Shown in pieces: positions 43,134 through 51,121 of a stretch of 64,000 bases of DNA. Positions within the stretch are counted from its first letter, which is position 1. Each line of letters opens with the position of its first letter. The position numbers and the translations under genes were made by a program. The notes beneath the pieces are model-generated. The model was not told where the DNA came from. It did no database searches and worked only from the letters and a program-made list of their open reading frames with translations. Source of the stretch: Bacteroidota bacterium (GTDB taxonomy: Bacteria > Bacteroidota > Bacteroidia > Chitinophagales > Saprospiraceae); contig JASBVF010000056.1 of assembly GCA_030147525.1 (NCBI GenBank), positions 310,001 through 374,000 of the forward strand, in the 5' to 3' direction.

Positions 43134-43364
43134 CTACAGACCAAATCGTTTGCGCAATTCATCGTATGGCACCCCCTTCTCCCGGTCAGCCTGGTTAAGC
43201 AAATCTAAAATTTCTTCGTCGTTTTTGTCGAATTCATCTTCGCTGGGAGATTCTTCACCGTTTATTTCAAATTCGATCTTGCCGTTTTTTCGAAATGCCT
43301 CCAGCACGCTGATTACCAGCGATTCGTCTTCGGACTGAGGGATTTTGATGGTGATATTTTTCAT
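43134..43364 (-). CDS. Small acidic protein of unknown function
   Basis: The 76-residue protein has a strand-rich start (ITIKIPQSEDESLVISVLEAF) and an acidic middle (EESPSEDEFDKNDEEILDLL). It ends in a helix with PYDELRKRFGL. The layout resembles Bacteroidota antitoxin-like small proteins, but no toxin gene lies next to it. It sits 9 bp after the upstream Fe-S protein gene and 62 bp before the EAD/iSTAND gene, so it could belong to either unit. Confidence 0.6.
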   Translation of the reverse strand: MKNITIKIPQSEDESLVISVLEAFRKNGKIEFEINGEESPSEDEFDKNDEEILDLLNQADREKGVPYDELRKRFGL

Positions 43365-43373
43365 GTTGTTGAG

Positions 43374-44150
43374 TTACCCATTATTCAAAATCAACTCCGC
43401 CAGATCGTACACCATCACCCGGTCCTGCTGCTCCTTCGCCTTCACACCGTCCGACATCATCGTCATGCAAAACGGGCAGTTTACGGCCACGATTTCGGCG
43501 CCGGTAGCCAGTGCTTCGTCCGTTCGCTCGGTGTTGATACGCTTGTCGCCGGGCTCATCCTCCTTCCACATTTGGGCGCCGCCTGCACCGCAGCAGAGGC
43601 CATTGGTACGGCAGCGTTTCATCTCCACCAGGTCGGCATCAAGCGCTTCGAGTACGGAGCGGGGCGCTTCGTACACACCATTGGCACGGCCGAGGTAGCA
43701 GGAGTCGTGGTAAGTGATTTTTTTACCTTTGAAGTGACCACCCTCGATTTTCAGACGACCCTCGGACAGCAGACTTAGGAGAAATTGTGTGTGGTGCATC
43801 ACTTCGTAGTTGCCACCGAGCTCCGGGTATTCATTTTTTAAAATATTGAAACAATGCGGGCAAGCCGTCACGATTTTTTTCACCTCGTACATGTTCAGCA
43901 CCGCTACGTTTTGCTGGGCCAGCATTTGGAACAAAAATTCGTTACCGGCACGACGGGCAGGATCACCGGTGCAGCTTTCCTCCTGACCAAGGATGGCAAA
44001 GTCCACACCTGCTTTTTGTAAAATTTTTGCGAAAGCGACCGTCACTTTCTGTGCACGGTCATCAAAACTGCCAGCGCAACCTACCCAGAAAAGGATTTCG
44101 GGTTGACGGCCTTCAGCGGCCAGTTCGGCCATGGTTTTTATTGTCGACAT
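43374..44150 (-). CDS. Heterodisulfide-reductase-B/LutA-like CCG-domain Fe-S protein
   Basis: The ATG at 44150 (MSTIKTMAELAAEG) gives 258 residues. The longer frame to 44204 translates repeat element F into MSGLTIHRSSFIIHHSPK and should be discarded. Two cysteine-rich CCG domains are present: GCAGSFDDRAQK with ESCTGDPARRAG in the first, and YHDSCYLGRANG, RTNGLCCGAGGAQMW and CPFCMTMMSDG in the second. Such proteins bind 4Fe-4S-type clusters and form the electron-transfer subunit of heterodisulfide reductase, lactate or glycolate oxidase complexes. The ferredoxin-type partner often found beside it is not in this window. It is predicted to be cytoplasmic. Confidence 0.87.
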   Translation of the reverse strand: MSTIKTMAELAAEGRQPEILFWVGCAGSFDDRAQKVTVAFAKILQKAGVDFAILGQEESCTGDPARRAGNEFLFQMLAQQNVAVLNMYEVKKIVTACPHCFNILKNEYPELGGNYEVMHHTQFLLSLLSEGRLKIEGGHFKGKKITYHDSCYLGRANGVYEAPRSVLEALDADLVEMKRCRTNGLCCGAGGAQMWKEDEPGDKRINTERTDEALATGAEIVAVNCPFCMTMMSDGVKAKEQQDRVMVYDLAELILNNG

Positions 44151-44154
44151 TTTT

Positions 44155-44193
44155 GGAGAATGATGAATGATGAATGATGAACGATGAATTGTA
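44155..44193. repeat. Iterated-word element F (GAATGAT word)
   Basis: GAATGAT repeats three times with GAACGAT and GAATTG variants, from 44157 to 44190. A weak complementary stretch (TTCGTCATCC) lies at 44208-44217. It directly precedes the start of the Fe-S protein gene. The rest of the gap to 44470 holds no feature that I can support. Confidence 0.7.
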
Positions 44194-44470
44194 AGGCCGC
44201 TCAACGTTCGTCATCCCCGAATCAAAAGTTTTTGTGAAAAAAGAACGCTTTTTGCCCCCGGATTATCGGCACATAATGCCCGGCGGGCAGCAATGCGGCA
44301 ATTTTAACAAAATTCTGACTGTCAATCTTTTCTACGAGGATGATTTTTGATGATAAATCAAAAAGTGGGTCTGACAGCCGGGTTCAGTACAAAGTAGATT
44401 CCGGGAGCAGGGAGGCAAAAAACAAGATGTGAAGACGGGGAGGAAAACGGCACCCGGCAAGGGTAAAAAG

Positions 44471-44503
44471 TGCGGGGCTGTCTCGAAAAGAGACAGCCCC
44501 GCA
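44471..44503 (-). terminator. Strong rho-independent terminator
   Basis: A perfect 14-bp stem (TGCGGGGCTGTCTC and its complement) has a 5-nt loop. On the minus strand CTTTTT follows. It lies 28 bp past the stop of the secreted protein gene at 44531. Confidence 0.88.
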
Positions 44504-44530
44504 GGATAATCATCATGGAGTAATCGATTC

Positions 44531-45130
44531 TCAGCGAATCGTCAAAGATTCTGTGTAGGTTCTTTCTCCATCAGAAACCACAAAGCTGTAGACACCAGGA
44601 GGCAGATTTGAAATATCGAAACGCTTTTCAAGCGATTTCGTGTTTTCGAAAACCTTTCTCAGCAAGACTTCCTGATCGGGAGAAATAATTTTTACGGTAA
44701 TTTTCCGGCCGTCGAGGGTCAGCATGGTAATGTCCATGAAACCCGGGCTGTGAGCAAAGACTGGCTTGTAAATTACCTTTGGCTTGCCGCCTTCGATCAA
44801 CAATTGATCATCAGACAACTTCAGCCCGTACTCGTAGATTTTCTGCGGGCCTTCCACCTCCAGGACGTAATCTCCCTTCGGTAACAGGGCCAGGTCAATC
44901 TTTTTGGCGAAAATCTTAACGTCACGGAAACTTTCATTGAAGACGAGCACATCGTTTGCATCACGGATGCTGAGCTGAACGCTGGCAGTGACCGGAAACT
45001 CAATGTACACGGCAATGTTTTTTGCGCCGGCATGCTCAACCTTGGTGGTGGGCGTCCGGTTGTTGGCCTGAAGGTCATTCATGCCTGACAGCAAGACAAC
45101 GAACAGAAACAGATTAATAAGTGATTTCAT
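44531..45130 (-). CDS. Secreted protein with tandem beta-sandwich repeats, possible type IX sorting end
   Basis: The 199-residue protein has a signal peptide (SLINLFLFVVLLSGM). Two similar beta-rich halves each end in a LPxGDYVLEV or LPPGVYSFVV motif. The final segment (RFDISNLPPGVYSFVVSDGERTYTESLTIR, abbreviated here to its key PPGVYSF) resembles the C-terminal domain that targets proteins to the Bacteroidota type IX secretion system. It is therefore probably cell-surface or secreted. It is monocistronic, with a promoter-like box 70 bp upstream and a strong terminator. No enzymatic motif is present. Confidence 0.68.
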   Translation of the reverse strand: MKSLINLFLFVVLLSGMNDLQANNRTPTTKVEHAGAKNIAVYIEFPVTASVQLSIRDANDVLVFNESFRDVKIFAKKIDLALLPKGDYVLEVEGPQKIYEYGLKLSDDQLLIEGGKPKVIYKPVFAHSPGFMDITMLTLDGRKITVKIISPDQEVLLRKVFENTKSLEKRFDISNLPPGVYSFVVSDGERTYTESLTIR

Positions 45131-45200
45131 AACAGTCGAGTTTGGTGAATAAATACTGATTTAAAAAACGGGTAATTCTTTTTTTTTGAAATTGATAACA

Positions 45201-45208
45201 CAAAGTTA
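45201..45208 (-). promoter_or_regulatory. Putative promoter -7 box for the secreted protein gene
   Basis: On the minus strand this reads TAACTTTG (TAnnTTTG), 70 bp upstream of the ATG at 45130. Confidence 0.45.
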
Positions 45209-45350
45209 TTTGAGCTGCCATCCTACTGCTACCAGAAGATTTGCAGATAAATATGCTATTTTAACCCTTACGTGTCCAGATGTTTCACTGATTGATAAAA
45301 TAGCATCAAAAATGGTTAAAATCGTACAAAATCATGCCGGCCAGAGCCGC

Positions 45351-45358
45351 TAATTTTG
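45351..45358 (+). promoter_or_regulatory. Putative promoter -7 box for the AraC regulator gene
   Basis: TAATTTTG fits TAnnTTTG, 34 bp upstream of the ATG at 45393. Confidence 0.45.
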
Positions 45359-45392
45359 ACCGAAAACACCTCTTTACAAAAGAAAATCAAAC

Positions 45393-46289
45393 ATGCTTTC
45401 ATCAAAACCCATGCTTGAAAAAGTATCGCCTGCATTTGGCAGTTCCATTACTTTCAAGCAATACGCCGACTCCTGCCAAAACAAATCGCCCTTCTGGCAT
45501 TTTCACCCTGAATTAGAACTCGTGTATGTAAATGGAGGCAGCGGCAAGCGTCATATCGGCAACCACATCTCCTACTTCAGCGATGGCGACCTGATTTTCA
45601 TCGGTTCAAACCTGCCCCATTTTGGTTTTACGGACCGGCTGACGGGCAACCGCAAGGAGACGATTGTGCAGATGCGAGAGGACTTTCTCGGCCCTGGTTT
45701 TTTTAATATTCCTGAAATGCTGCCGGTGCAGCAGCTGATGGAAAGAGCCAGGCAAGGCATTGCTTTTCACGGCCAATCAAAATACCGGCTGGGCAGCCGT
45801 CTGGAAGGGATTGCCAGGCTCGACAATTACGACCGCCTGCTGGAACTTTTGTCGATTTTAAAAGAAATGGCCTTCACCTCTGAATACGAAATCCTGAACG
45901 CAAAAACTGTCTCCATCGAGGTGCAGCAAAAAGACAGCGACCGAATCAACACGGTTTATCAATACGTTCAGGAACATTTCAAGGAAACGATTACACTGGA
46001 AGAAATCGCAGGTCAGGCCAACATGACGGTGCCGGCGTTTTGCCGTTATTTTAAAAAACATGCTAATAAAACATTCACTCGCTTCGTTAATGAGCTCCGG
46101 GTAGTGCAGGCCTGCAAGTTGCTTTCCGAAACAACCCTGCCGATAACTGAAATCTGTTTCGAAAGTGGATTCAACAACTTTTCCAACTTCAATAAACTGT
46201 TCAAGGACGTGACCGGAAAAAACCCGTCAGCCTACCGTTCGGAATTGAAGCAAGTCGTTCAAAGCCAAGAATTCTCGGTCATGGAATAG
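45393..46289 (+). CDS. AraC-family transcriptional regulator
   Basis: The 298-residue protein has an N-terminal cupin-type ligand domain (FWHFHPELELVYVNGGSGKRHIG, DGDLIFIGSNLPHFG). A C-terminal double helix-turn-helix domain follows from about residue 190 (ETITLEEIAGQANMTVPAFCRYFKKHANKTFTRFVNELRV, then FNNFSNFNKLFKDVTGKNPSAYR). The cupin probably senses a small molecule, often a sugar or metabolite. It lies 211 bp upstream of a desaturase and a lipid methyltransferase gene in the same direction and may control them. Confidence 0.92.
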   Translation: MLSSKPMLEKVSPAFGSSITFKQYADSCQNKSPFWHFHPELELVYVNGGSGKRHIGNHISYFSDGDLIFIGSNLPHFGFTDRLTGNRKETIVQMREDFLGPGFFNIPEMLPVQQLMERARQGIAFHGQSKYRLGSRLEGIARLDNYDRLLELLSILKEMAFTSEYEILNAKTVSIEVQQKDSDRINTVYQYVQEHFKETITLEEIAGQANMTVPAFCRYFKKHANKTFTRFVNELRVVQACKLLSETTLPITEICFESGFNNFSNFNKLFKDVTGKNPSAYRSELKQVVQSQEFSVME

Positions 46290-46294
46290 CGGGC

Positions 46295-46322
46295 AACAGA
46301 GACTTCAAAAGTCTTGGGGCAA
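46295..46322. repeat. Short hairpin with flanking GGGCAAC repeat (element L)
   Basis: AGACTT/AAGTCT (46301-46315) form a small hairpin. GGGCAAC occurs on both sides in direct orientation (46291 and 46316). It follows the AraC gene and could be a weak terminator or another dispersed hairpin. Confidence 0.4.
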
Positions 46323-46500
46323 CCTAATTCACGTATCACCATCTCAGAAAAACAGAGACTAAAAAAACATTACCCACTCATTATCAGCACCTTACAAAAG
46401 ACCTAAAATACTTTCCTTTATTTTTCAGACATTTAAATATCTTTACAACCCCTTGCCAATTAAGACAACTGCAATTCATCAAACTAAACTTTCAGAATTA

Positions 46501-47403
46501 ATGCTTAGGTATAACGCTGACATCCGCACACTGATTTTTATGGCCATTACTACTGCTCTGCTCGTCATTTTGTGGCAGATGGGAAGTGAAATGAGCACAC
46601 CGATATTCATCCTGGTATACGCTGCCCAGCTACTCATGGCTGTTGTCGTTTCAACTATTGTTCACAACCACCAGCACCTTCCCATGTGGAAGAAAAAATG
46701 GCTGAATGTACTGACCGATAACTGGTTGACTGCTTTTTATGGATTCCCTGTTTTTGCCTGGATTCCTACGCACAACTCCAACCACCACGTTCACGTAAAC
46801 AAGGAACCGGATTACACAAAGACCTACATGGTTTCGGAAAAAAACAATCTGATTACGTTACTGACTTACCCGTCTTTGAGCGGGTACATGCAACAAAAAG
46901 CAGTCGGTCAGTACTTCATCAGTTTGTGGAAACAACACCGCCGAAAGTTCTATTTCCACCTTCTGCAGGTCGTTTTTCTCATTTCCTGGGTCCTTACTGC
47001 GCTGCTTTTGGATTGGAGAAAAGCAATTTATTACGTCATCATCCCGCAGCAATTATCGCTGTTTACTGTGTTGATTTTTAACTACATTCAACACATCCAC
47101 GCCGATGAAGAGTCAGAATTTAACCACTCCCGCAACATGACGGGCCACCTGTTGAATTTCTTTTTGCTGAACAACGGGTTGCATACTGCACATCACATTT
47201 CTCCAGGCATTCACTGGAGTAAATTGAGAGAGAAGCACAATGAAATTGCAGATAAAATCGACCCACGGTTGAACGAAAGCAACTTTGCATGGTATCTTCT
47301 TCGTACTTATATTCTGGGGATTTTCATTCCTTCCTGCCGTACCCAAAACATGCGCATGGAGCGCCTTCAAAAAAGTGGAAAAATGACAGCCGCTGCAGCG
47401 TAA
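46501..47403 (+). CDS. Membrane fatty acid desaturase
   Basis: The 300-residue integral membrane di-iron enzyme has three histidine boxes: HNHQH, HNSNHHVH and LHTAHH. Hydrophobic segments lie between them. This is the acyl-lipid/acyl-CoA desaturase-hydroxylase layout. The ATG at 46501 (MLRYNADIR) is chosen over an in-frame TTG at 46453. It precedes, by 163 bp, a methyltransferase resembling those that act on the sphingolipid double bond made by a desaturase, so the two may act in sequence on one lipid. The precise substrate and double-bond position are unknown. Confidence 0.87.
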   Translation: MLRYNADIRTLIFMAITTALLVILWQMGSEMSTPIFILVYAAQLLMAVVVSTIVHNHQHLPMWKKKWLNVLTDNWLTAFYGFPVFAWIPTHNSNHHVHVNKEPDYTKTYMVSEKNNLITLLTYPSLSGYMQQKAVGQYFISLWKQHRRKFYFHLLQVVFLISWVLTALLLDWRKAIYYVIIPQQLSLFTVLIFNYIQHIHADEESEFNHSRNMTGHLLNFFLLNNGLHTAHHISPGIHWSKLREKHNEIADKIDPRLNESNFAWYLLRTYILGIFIPSCRTQNMRMERLQKSGKMTAAAA

Positions 47404-47566
47404 AACCACTGCTAACCCCCTGACTATCAGCTTAAATTCAATTAAACAACAAAACAATCACAGAAGCATTCAATTGGCAAAAACGTTAAATCAGTCTGTT
47501 TTTTTTTCAAAACAACTCAAACGTTTTTACCAATTGAATGTCTCTACCACTCACCAACTATCAATC

Positions 47567-48748
47567 ATGAAAGTATCTGATTTTATCGAAGTCAAAGATC
47601 CGAAAGTGAGCGCCCGGTATCTTAAAACAAAGGCCTCCATGGGTCATTTTGTGCAGGATTACATCAATGAAAAAATTGACATCAATACTGATTTGATGGA
47701 AATGCTGCAACACAAGGAGAGCCTCTTCACCTTCGACTACGTCTGGCATCACTATAAATTCTTCATTTCCAGGATGATACCCGAAGTCATCATCCACTCA
47801 AAAGCACAGGACGAACGGATCGTGAGAAGCCACTACGATGATAAAAACGACTTGTTCAACTGGTTCCTCGGTCCTCGCATGATTTACACCAGCTGCTATT
47901 TTCACAACGAAAACGAGACACTGGAAGAAGCGCAGGATAACAAAATGAACCTTATCGCCCGGAAAATGCAGCTCAAAAAAGGCGAGACATTGCTCGACAT
48001 TGGCTGCGGATGGGGTACCCTTGTGGCCCACATGGCGAAATATTACGGGGTGGACGCTACCGGCGTGACCATTGCCCAGGCTGGGGCCGACTGGGGCACC
48101 CGCCAGATCAAAGAATACGGCGTATCTCCCGAGCAGGCCCGTATCTGGCGAATGGACTACCGGGACATTCCACGTGACAAAAAATACGACAAGATTACCT
48201 GCCTCGAAATGGCCGAGCACGTCGGTATCAAGTATTTCAAAAAATTCATGCAGCAGATTTACGATATGCTGGAAGACGATGGTTTATTTTACATGCAAAT
48301 TGCCGGCCTTCGTGAGCGTGACAGCCTGTTCGCCGAGAAAAACCGGGAAGACCTTGTCTGGGGCCTTTTCATGAATGAATACATCTTCTCCGGAGCGGAT
48401 GCGAGCATGCCTTTGAACTGGGATTTGAAGCGGCTGGAAAAAGTTGGCTTCGAGGTTCACAGCGTTGAAAACATTGGTATCCACTACGGTAAAACTATCC
48501 ACTACTGGTACAAAAACTGGATGAGCAACCGGGAAAAAGTGTTGGAAAAATACGGCGAACGCACGTTCCGTATCTACTCAATTTTCCTTGCCTGGTCTGT
48601 TTTTATCGCCCGTCAGGGTGGCTCAACAGCTTACCAGATTGTGTGCCGGAAGAACCTGAACAATGCTGATCGCACACGCTTCATTGGTACAACCAACCTC
48701 GGTGAAACGGAAGTGAAGGCTACGAACGGCACTATGGTCAATGTATAG
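47567..48748 (+). CDS. Cyclopropane-fatty-acid-synthase-family methyltransferase, sphingolipid C9-methyltransferase-like
   Basis: The 393-residue protein uses the ATG at 47567 (MKVSDFIEVKDP). The S-adenosylmethionine site is LLDIGCGWGTLVAHMAKYYG. Around it are the CFA-family segments HYDDKNDLFNWFLGPRMIYTSCYF, ITCLEMAEHVG and FYMQIAGLRERD. Several stretches (DLVWGLFMNEYIFSGADAS, YWYKNWMSNREKVLEKYGER, SVFIARQGGSTAYQI) are closer in my recollection to fungal sphingolipid C9-methyltransferases than to E. coli Cfa. It is therefore likely to methylate an unsaturated acyl or sphingoid chain. It is terminated by a hairpin downstream. Confidence 0.82.
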   Translation: MKVSDFIEVKDPKVSARYLKTKASMGHFVQDYINEKIDINTDLMEMLQHKESLFTFDYVWHHYKFFISRMIPEVIIHSKAQDERIVRSHYDDKNDLFNWFLGPRMIYTSCYFHNENETLEEAQDNKMNLIARKMQLKKGETLLDIGCGWGTLVAHMAKYYGVDATGVTIAQAGADWGTRQIKEYGVSPEQARIWRMDYRDIPRDKKYDKITCLEMAEHVGIKYFKKFMQQIYDMLEDDGLFYMQIAGLRERDSLFAEKNREDLVWGLFMNEYIFSGADASMPLNWDLKRLEKVGFEVHSVENIGIHYGKTIHYWYKNWMSNREKVLEKYGERTFRIYSIFLAWSVFIARQGGSTAYQIVCRKNLNNADRTRFIGTTNLGETEVKATNGTMVNV

Positions 48749-48777
48749 TTTTTACAAACGAGCAGTAATTTAAACGG

Positions 48778-48810
48778 GCCTCCCTGGTTTTTCAACCCGG
48801 GAGGCTTTTT
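48778..48810 (+). terminator. Rho-independent terminator after the methyltransferase gene
   Basis: GCCTCCC (48778-48784) and GGGAGGC (48799-48805) form the stem, followed by TTTTT. Confidence 0.8.
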
Positions 48811-48831
48811 CGTTTCGTAGAGTTTACGGTT

Positions 48832-48839
48832 TATTTTTG
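48832..48839 (+). promoter_or_regulatory. Putative promoter -7 box for the histidine kinase gene
   Basis: TATTTTTG fits TAnnTTTG, 34 bp upstream of the ATG at 48874. TTTC at 48812-48815 could serve as -33, 16 bp away. Confidence 0.45.
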
Positions 48840-48873
48840 CGCTCAGTCTTCAATTTCACCATCAAATTTTGCC

Positions 48874-50199
48874 ATGAAAATCCGTGACCGTCTGACTATC
48901 ACACTTTCTCTCACAGTGTTCTTCGCTGTGACCTGCCTCGGTCTTTCCATTTATTTTTTCACGGCTAATTTTCATAAAAAAGAATTCTTCAGCCGCCTTG
49001 AAGAGCGGGTGCAGCTCACCGAGCTTATCTTTCTCGAAAAGAACGAACTCGTCACCCAGGCCGTCAGGGAAAATTTCCTCCATACCCTCGACGAGGAAAT
49101 CGAGTACGTGATCACGCTGGAACCCAAAGGCCTGGATTCACTCGACCAGTTGTTTTACCCGGGGTTTTCAGAAGAAATTTTAACAAAAAAAGCCATTCAG
49201 TTTTGGCAGGGCAACCGTCAGGGCCTGGGCAAGTTTTATGATTTACCGACAGGGGAATACGCCGTGGTGGTGACGGCAGTCGATAAGTTTGGCCAAACGA
49301 AGCTTCGTTTTTTAAGACGAATTATTATTGCCGGTGTGTTTCTGTGTTCAATCATTCTGGTGGGGGTAAGCTGGTTTACCGCAACCAGTGCCTTGCAGCC
49401 GTTGGCCAAAAAAATTCAGCAAGCCAAACGAATCAGTGCTTCTCAGCTTGATCTACGACTCGAAATCACCACGCCAGAAGATGAAATGGGACAGTTAGCG
49501 ATTGCATTTAACAACATGCTCGACCGGTTACAGGCAGGTTTTCAGGCACAGAAGAATTTTGTCAGCAATGCCAGCCATGAAATCCGGAATCCACTGACAG
49601 CGATCATCGGCGAAGCAGAGCTGCTGCTGGTCAAAGACCGGTCGGTGGAAGAATACAAAGAAGCTTTGCGCATAATCAGTACGGAAGCAGAGCGGCTGCG
49701 GGTTTTGACGCAGCAGTTGCTGGACCTAGAAAAAGCGGAGTCGCTGGCCTCACTCCCGAACCCTGAAGTTGAAGCGATTGACCTTTGTCTGTTGGAAGTT
49801 TTAGAAAAATTTTCTGCCAAACGATTAAAGTTGAGCACCTTATCCCCAGAAAAAGAGCACTTGGTAACCGCCAATCGATACTTGCTGCAGACAGCCATCT
49901 CAAATCTCGTGGACAACGCCTTGAAATATTCAGGGGATAAGACGGTCTCGGTTGAGCTTGTCGAAATTCAGGGGTTTTATCATCTGAAAATCATAGATCA
50001 GGGAATTGGCATCCCTGCCCAGGATTTGTCCAATATTTTCCGGCCGATGCACCGGGCACGCAACGCACGCAATTCGAAAGGACATGGAATTGGGCTGACA
50101 CTGGCCCAAAAAATCATTGAGCTGCATGGTGGTAAAATAACCTTGAAATCAGAGGAAGGGGCAGGAACAGAAGTATTGGTAACAATTCCGGCAAATTAA
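48874..50199 (+). CDS. Sensor histidine kinase
   Basis: The 441-residue membrane kinase has TM1 (8-30), a periplasmic sensor region (31-148), TM2 (149-170) and a HAMP domain (about 170-222). The dimerisation domain has His235 in FVSNASHEIRNPLTA. The ATPase domain contains NLVDNALKYS (N box), DQGIGIP (G1) and GHGIGLTLAQKI (G2). The F box is altered to IFRPMHRARNARN. It phosphorylates a response regulator, very probably the one encoded convergently at 50269. The signal is unknown. A G12 run directly follows its stop codon. Confidence 0.92.
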   Translation: MKIRDRLTITLSLTVFFAVTCLGLSIYFFTANFHKKEFFSRLEERVQLTELIFLEKNELVTQAVRENFLHTLDEEIEYVITLEPKGLDSLDQLFYPGFSEEILTKKAIQFWQGNRQGLGKFYDLPTGEYAVVVTAVDKFGQTKLRFLRRIIIAGVFLCSIILVGVSWFTATSALQPLAKKIQQAKRISASQLDLRLEITTPEDEMGQLAIAFNNMLDRLQAGFQAQKNFVSNASHEIRNPLTAIIGEAELLLVKDRSVEEYKEALRIISTEAERLRVLTQQLLDLEKAESLASLPNPEVEAIDLCLLEVLEKFSAKRLKLSTLSPEKEHLVTANRYLLQTAISNLVDNALKYSGDKTVSVELVEIQGFYHLKIIDQGIGIPAQDLSNIFRPMHRARNARNSKGHGIGLTLAQKIIELHGGKITLKSEEGAGTEVLVTIPAN

Positions 50200-50201
50200 G
50201 A

Positions 50202-50213
50202 GGGGGGGGGGGG
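50202..50213. repeat. Run of twelve G residues between kinase and regulator genes
   Basis: The homopolymer starts 3 bp after the kinase stop, in the 69-bp gap between two convergent genes. Such tracts slip easily in replication and sequencing. It is outside both reading frames. Confidence 0.9.
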
Positions 50214-50268
50214 TGGAGTTAAATGCCTTGCTATAACATCGGATGCTCCTTCTAATTTTTTAGTTGGA

Positions 50269-50946
50269 CTAATCCTTTACAATATAACCCATCCCTACCA
50301 CTGTCTGAATTAGTTTGTCTTCGAAAGGTTTATCGACTTTATTACGCAGGTAGTTCATGTACACATCCACGACATTGGTGCTAAGGTCGAATTGAATGTC
50401 CCACACATTTTCAAGAATATCAAGGCGACTGACAACCCTGTTTTTATTTCTCACGAGGTATTCCAACAGGAAAAACTCCTTGGGAGTGAGTCGAATTTCC
50501 TTTCCGGAGCGGGTTACAAACTTTTTATCAAGATCAACCTCTAAGTCTGCAACTTTAAGTCGATTAACATTGACGAGAGTGGACCCCTTCCTGCGGGTAA
50601 GCGCACGGATACGTGCAAGTAACTCCTTGAATTTGAAAGGCTTGCCAAGGTAATCATCCGCACCGGCATCAAGGCCGGTGACAATGTCATCGGTAGTACT
50701 CAGGGCAGTGAGCATCAACACAGGTGTATGAACCTGGATCTGGCTGCGTAGTTTTTGGCAAAACTCCAAACCATTTATGCCGGGAAGAATCAAATCCAGA
50801 ATGATCAACTCAAAGTCATCCCTGCCTGCAAGCTTTAATCCCATCTCACCGTCGAAAGCTTGTGAAACTTCAAAGCCATTCTCTTCAAGCCCCTTCTTGA
50901 TGAAGTTGGAAATAGAAGGTTCGTCCTCGACAACTAATATTTTCAT
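50269..50946 (-). CDS. OmpR/PhoB-family response regulator
   Basis: The 225-residue regulator has a receiver domain with acidic residues in VVEDEP, phospho-acceptor Asp51 (LIILDLILPG), the Thr of MLTALS and Lys in LGKPF. The winged-helix domain (from about 130) includes RLTPKEFFLLEYLVRNKNRVVSR and STNVVDVYMNYLRNKVD. It is convergent with the histidine kinase gene rather than in an operon with it. The SulP and carbonic anhydrase genes start on the other side, divergently, making them possible targets. A -7-like box lies upstream. Confidence 0.92.
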   Translation of the reverse strand: MKILVVEDEPSISNFIKKGLEENGFEVSQAFDGEMGLKLAGRDDFELIILDLILPGINGLEFCQKLRSQIQVHTPVLMLTALSTTDDIVTGLDAGADDYLGKPFKFKELLARIRALTRRKGSTLVNVNRLKVADLEVDLDKKFVTRSGKEIRLTPKEFFLLEYLVRNKNRVVSRLDILENVWDIQFDLSTNVVDVYMNYLRNKVDKPFEDKLIQTVVGMGYIVKD

Positions 50947-50960
50947 AAAATGATTTTTAG

Positions 50961-50968
50961 CAAAAGTA
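50961..50968 (-). promoter_or_regulatory. Putative promoter -7 box for the response regulator gene
   Basis: On the minus strand this reads TACTTTTG (TAnnTTTG), 14 bp upstream of the ATG at 50946. Confidence 0.45.
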
Positions 50969-51121
50969 AGGTACCTCCATTCAATAATTCATGCCGAAAA
51001 TCACCTGCTCACAATGAGAGCCTATGATTCTAATCTTATTCTAATTTCCTTCTAAACCACCTCTAATATTAGCTACCGACATTTGCATCATTGAAATTTC
51101 AACCAATAAAATGATCAAAAA

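Noticed and set aside
43134-43364. Toxin-antitoxin module
   Set aside because: The small acidic protein resembles some antitoxins, but no toxin gene is next to it.
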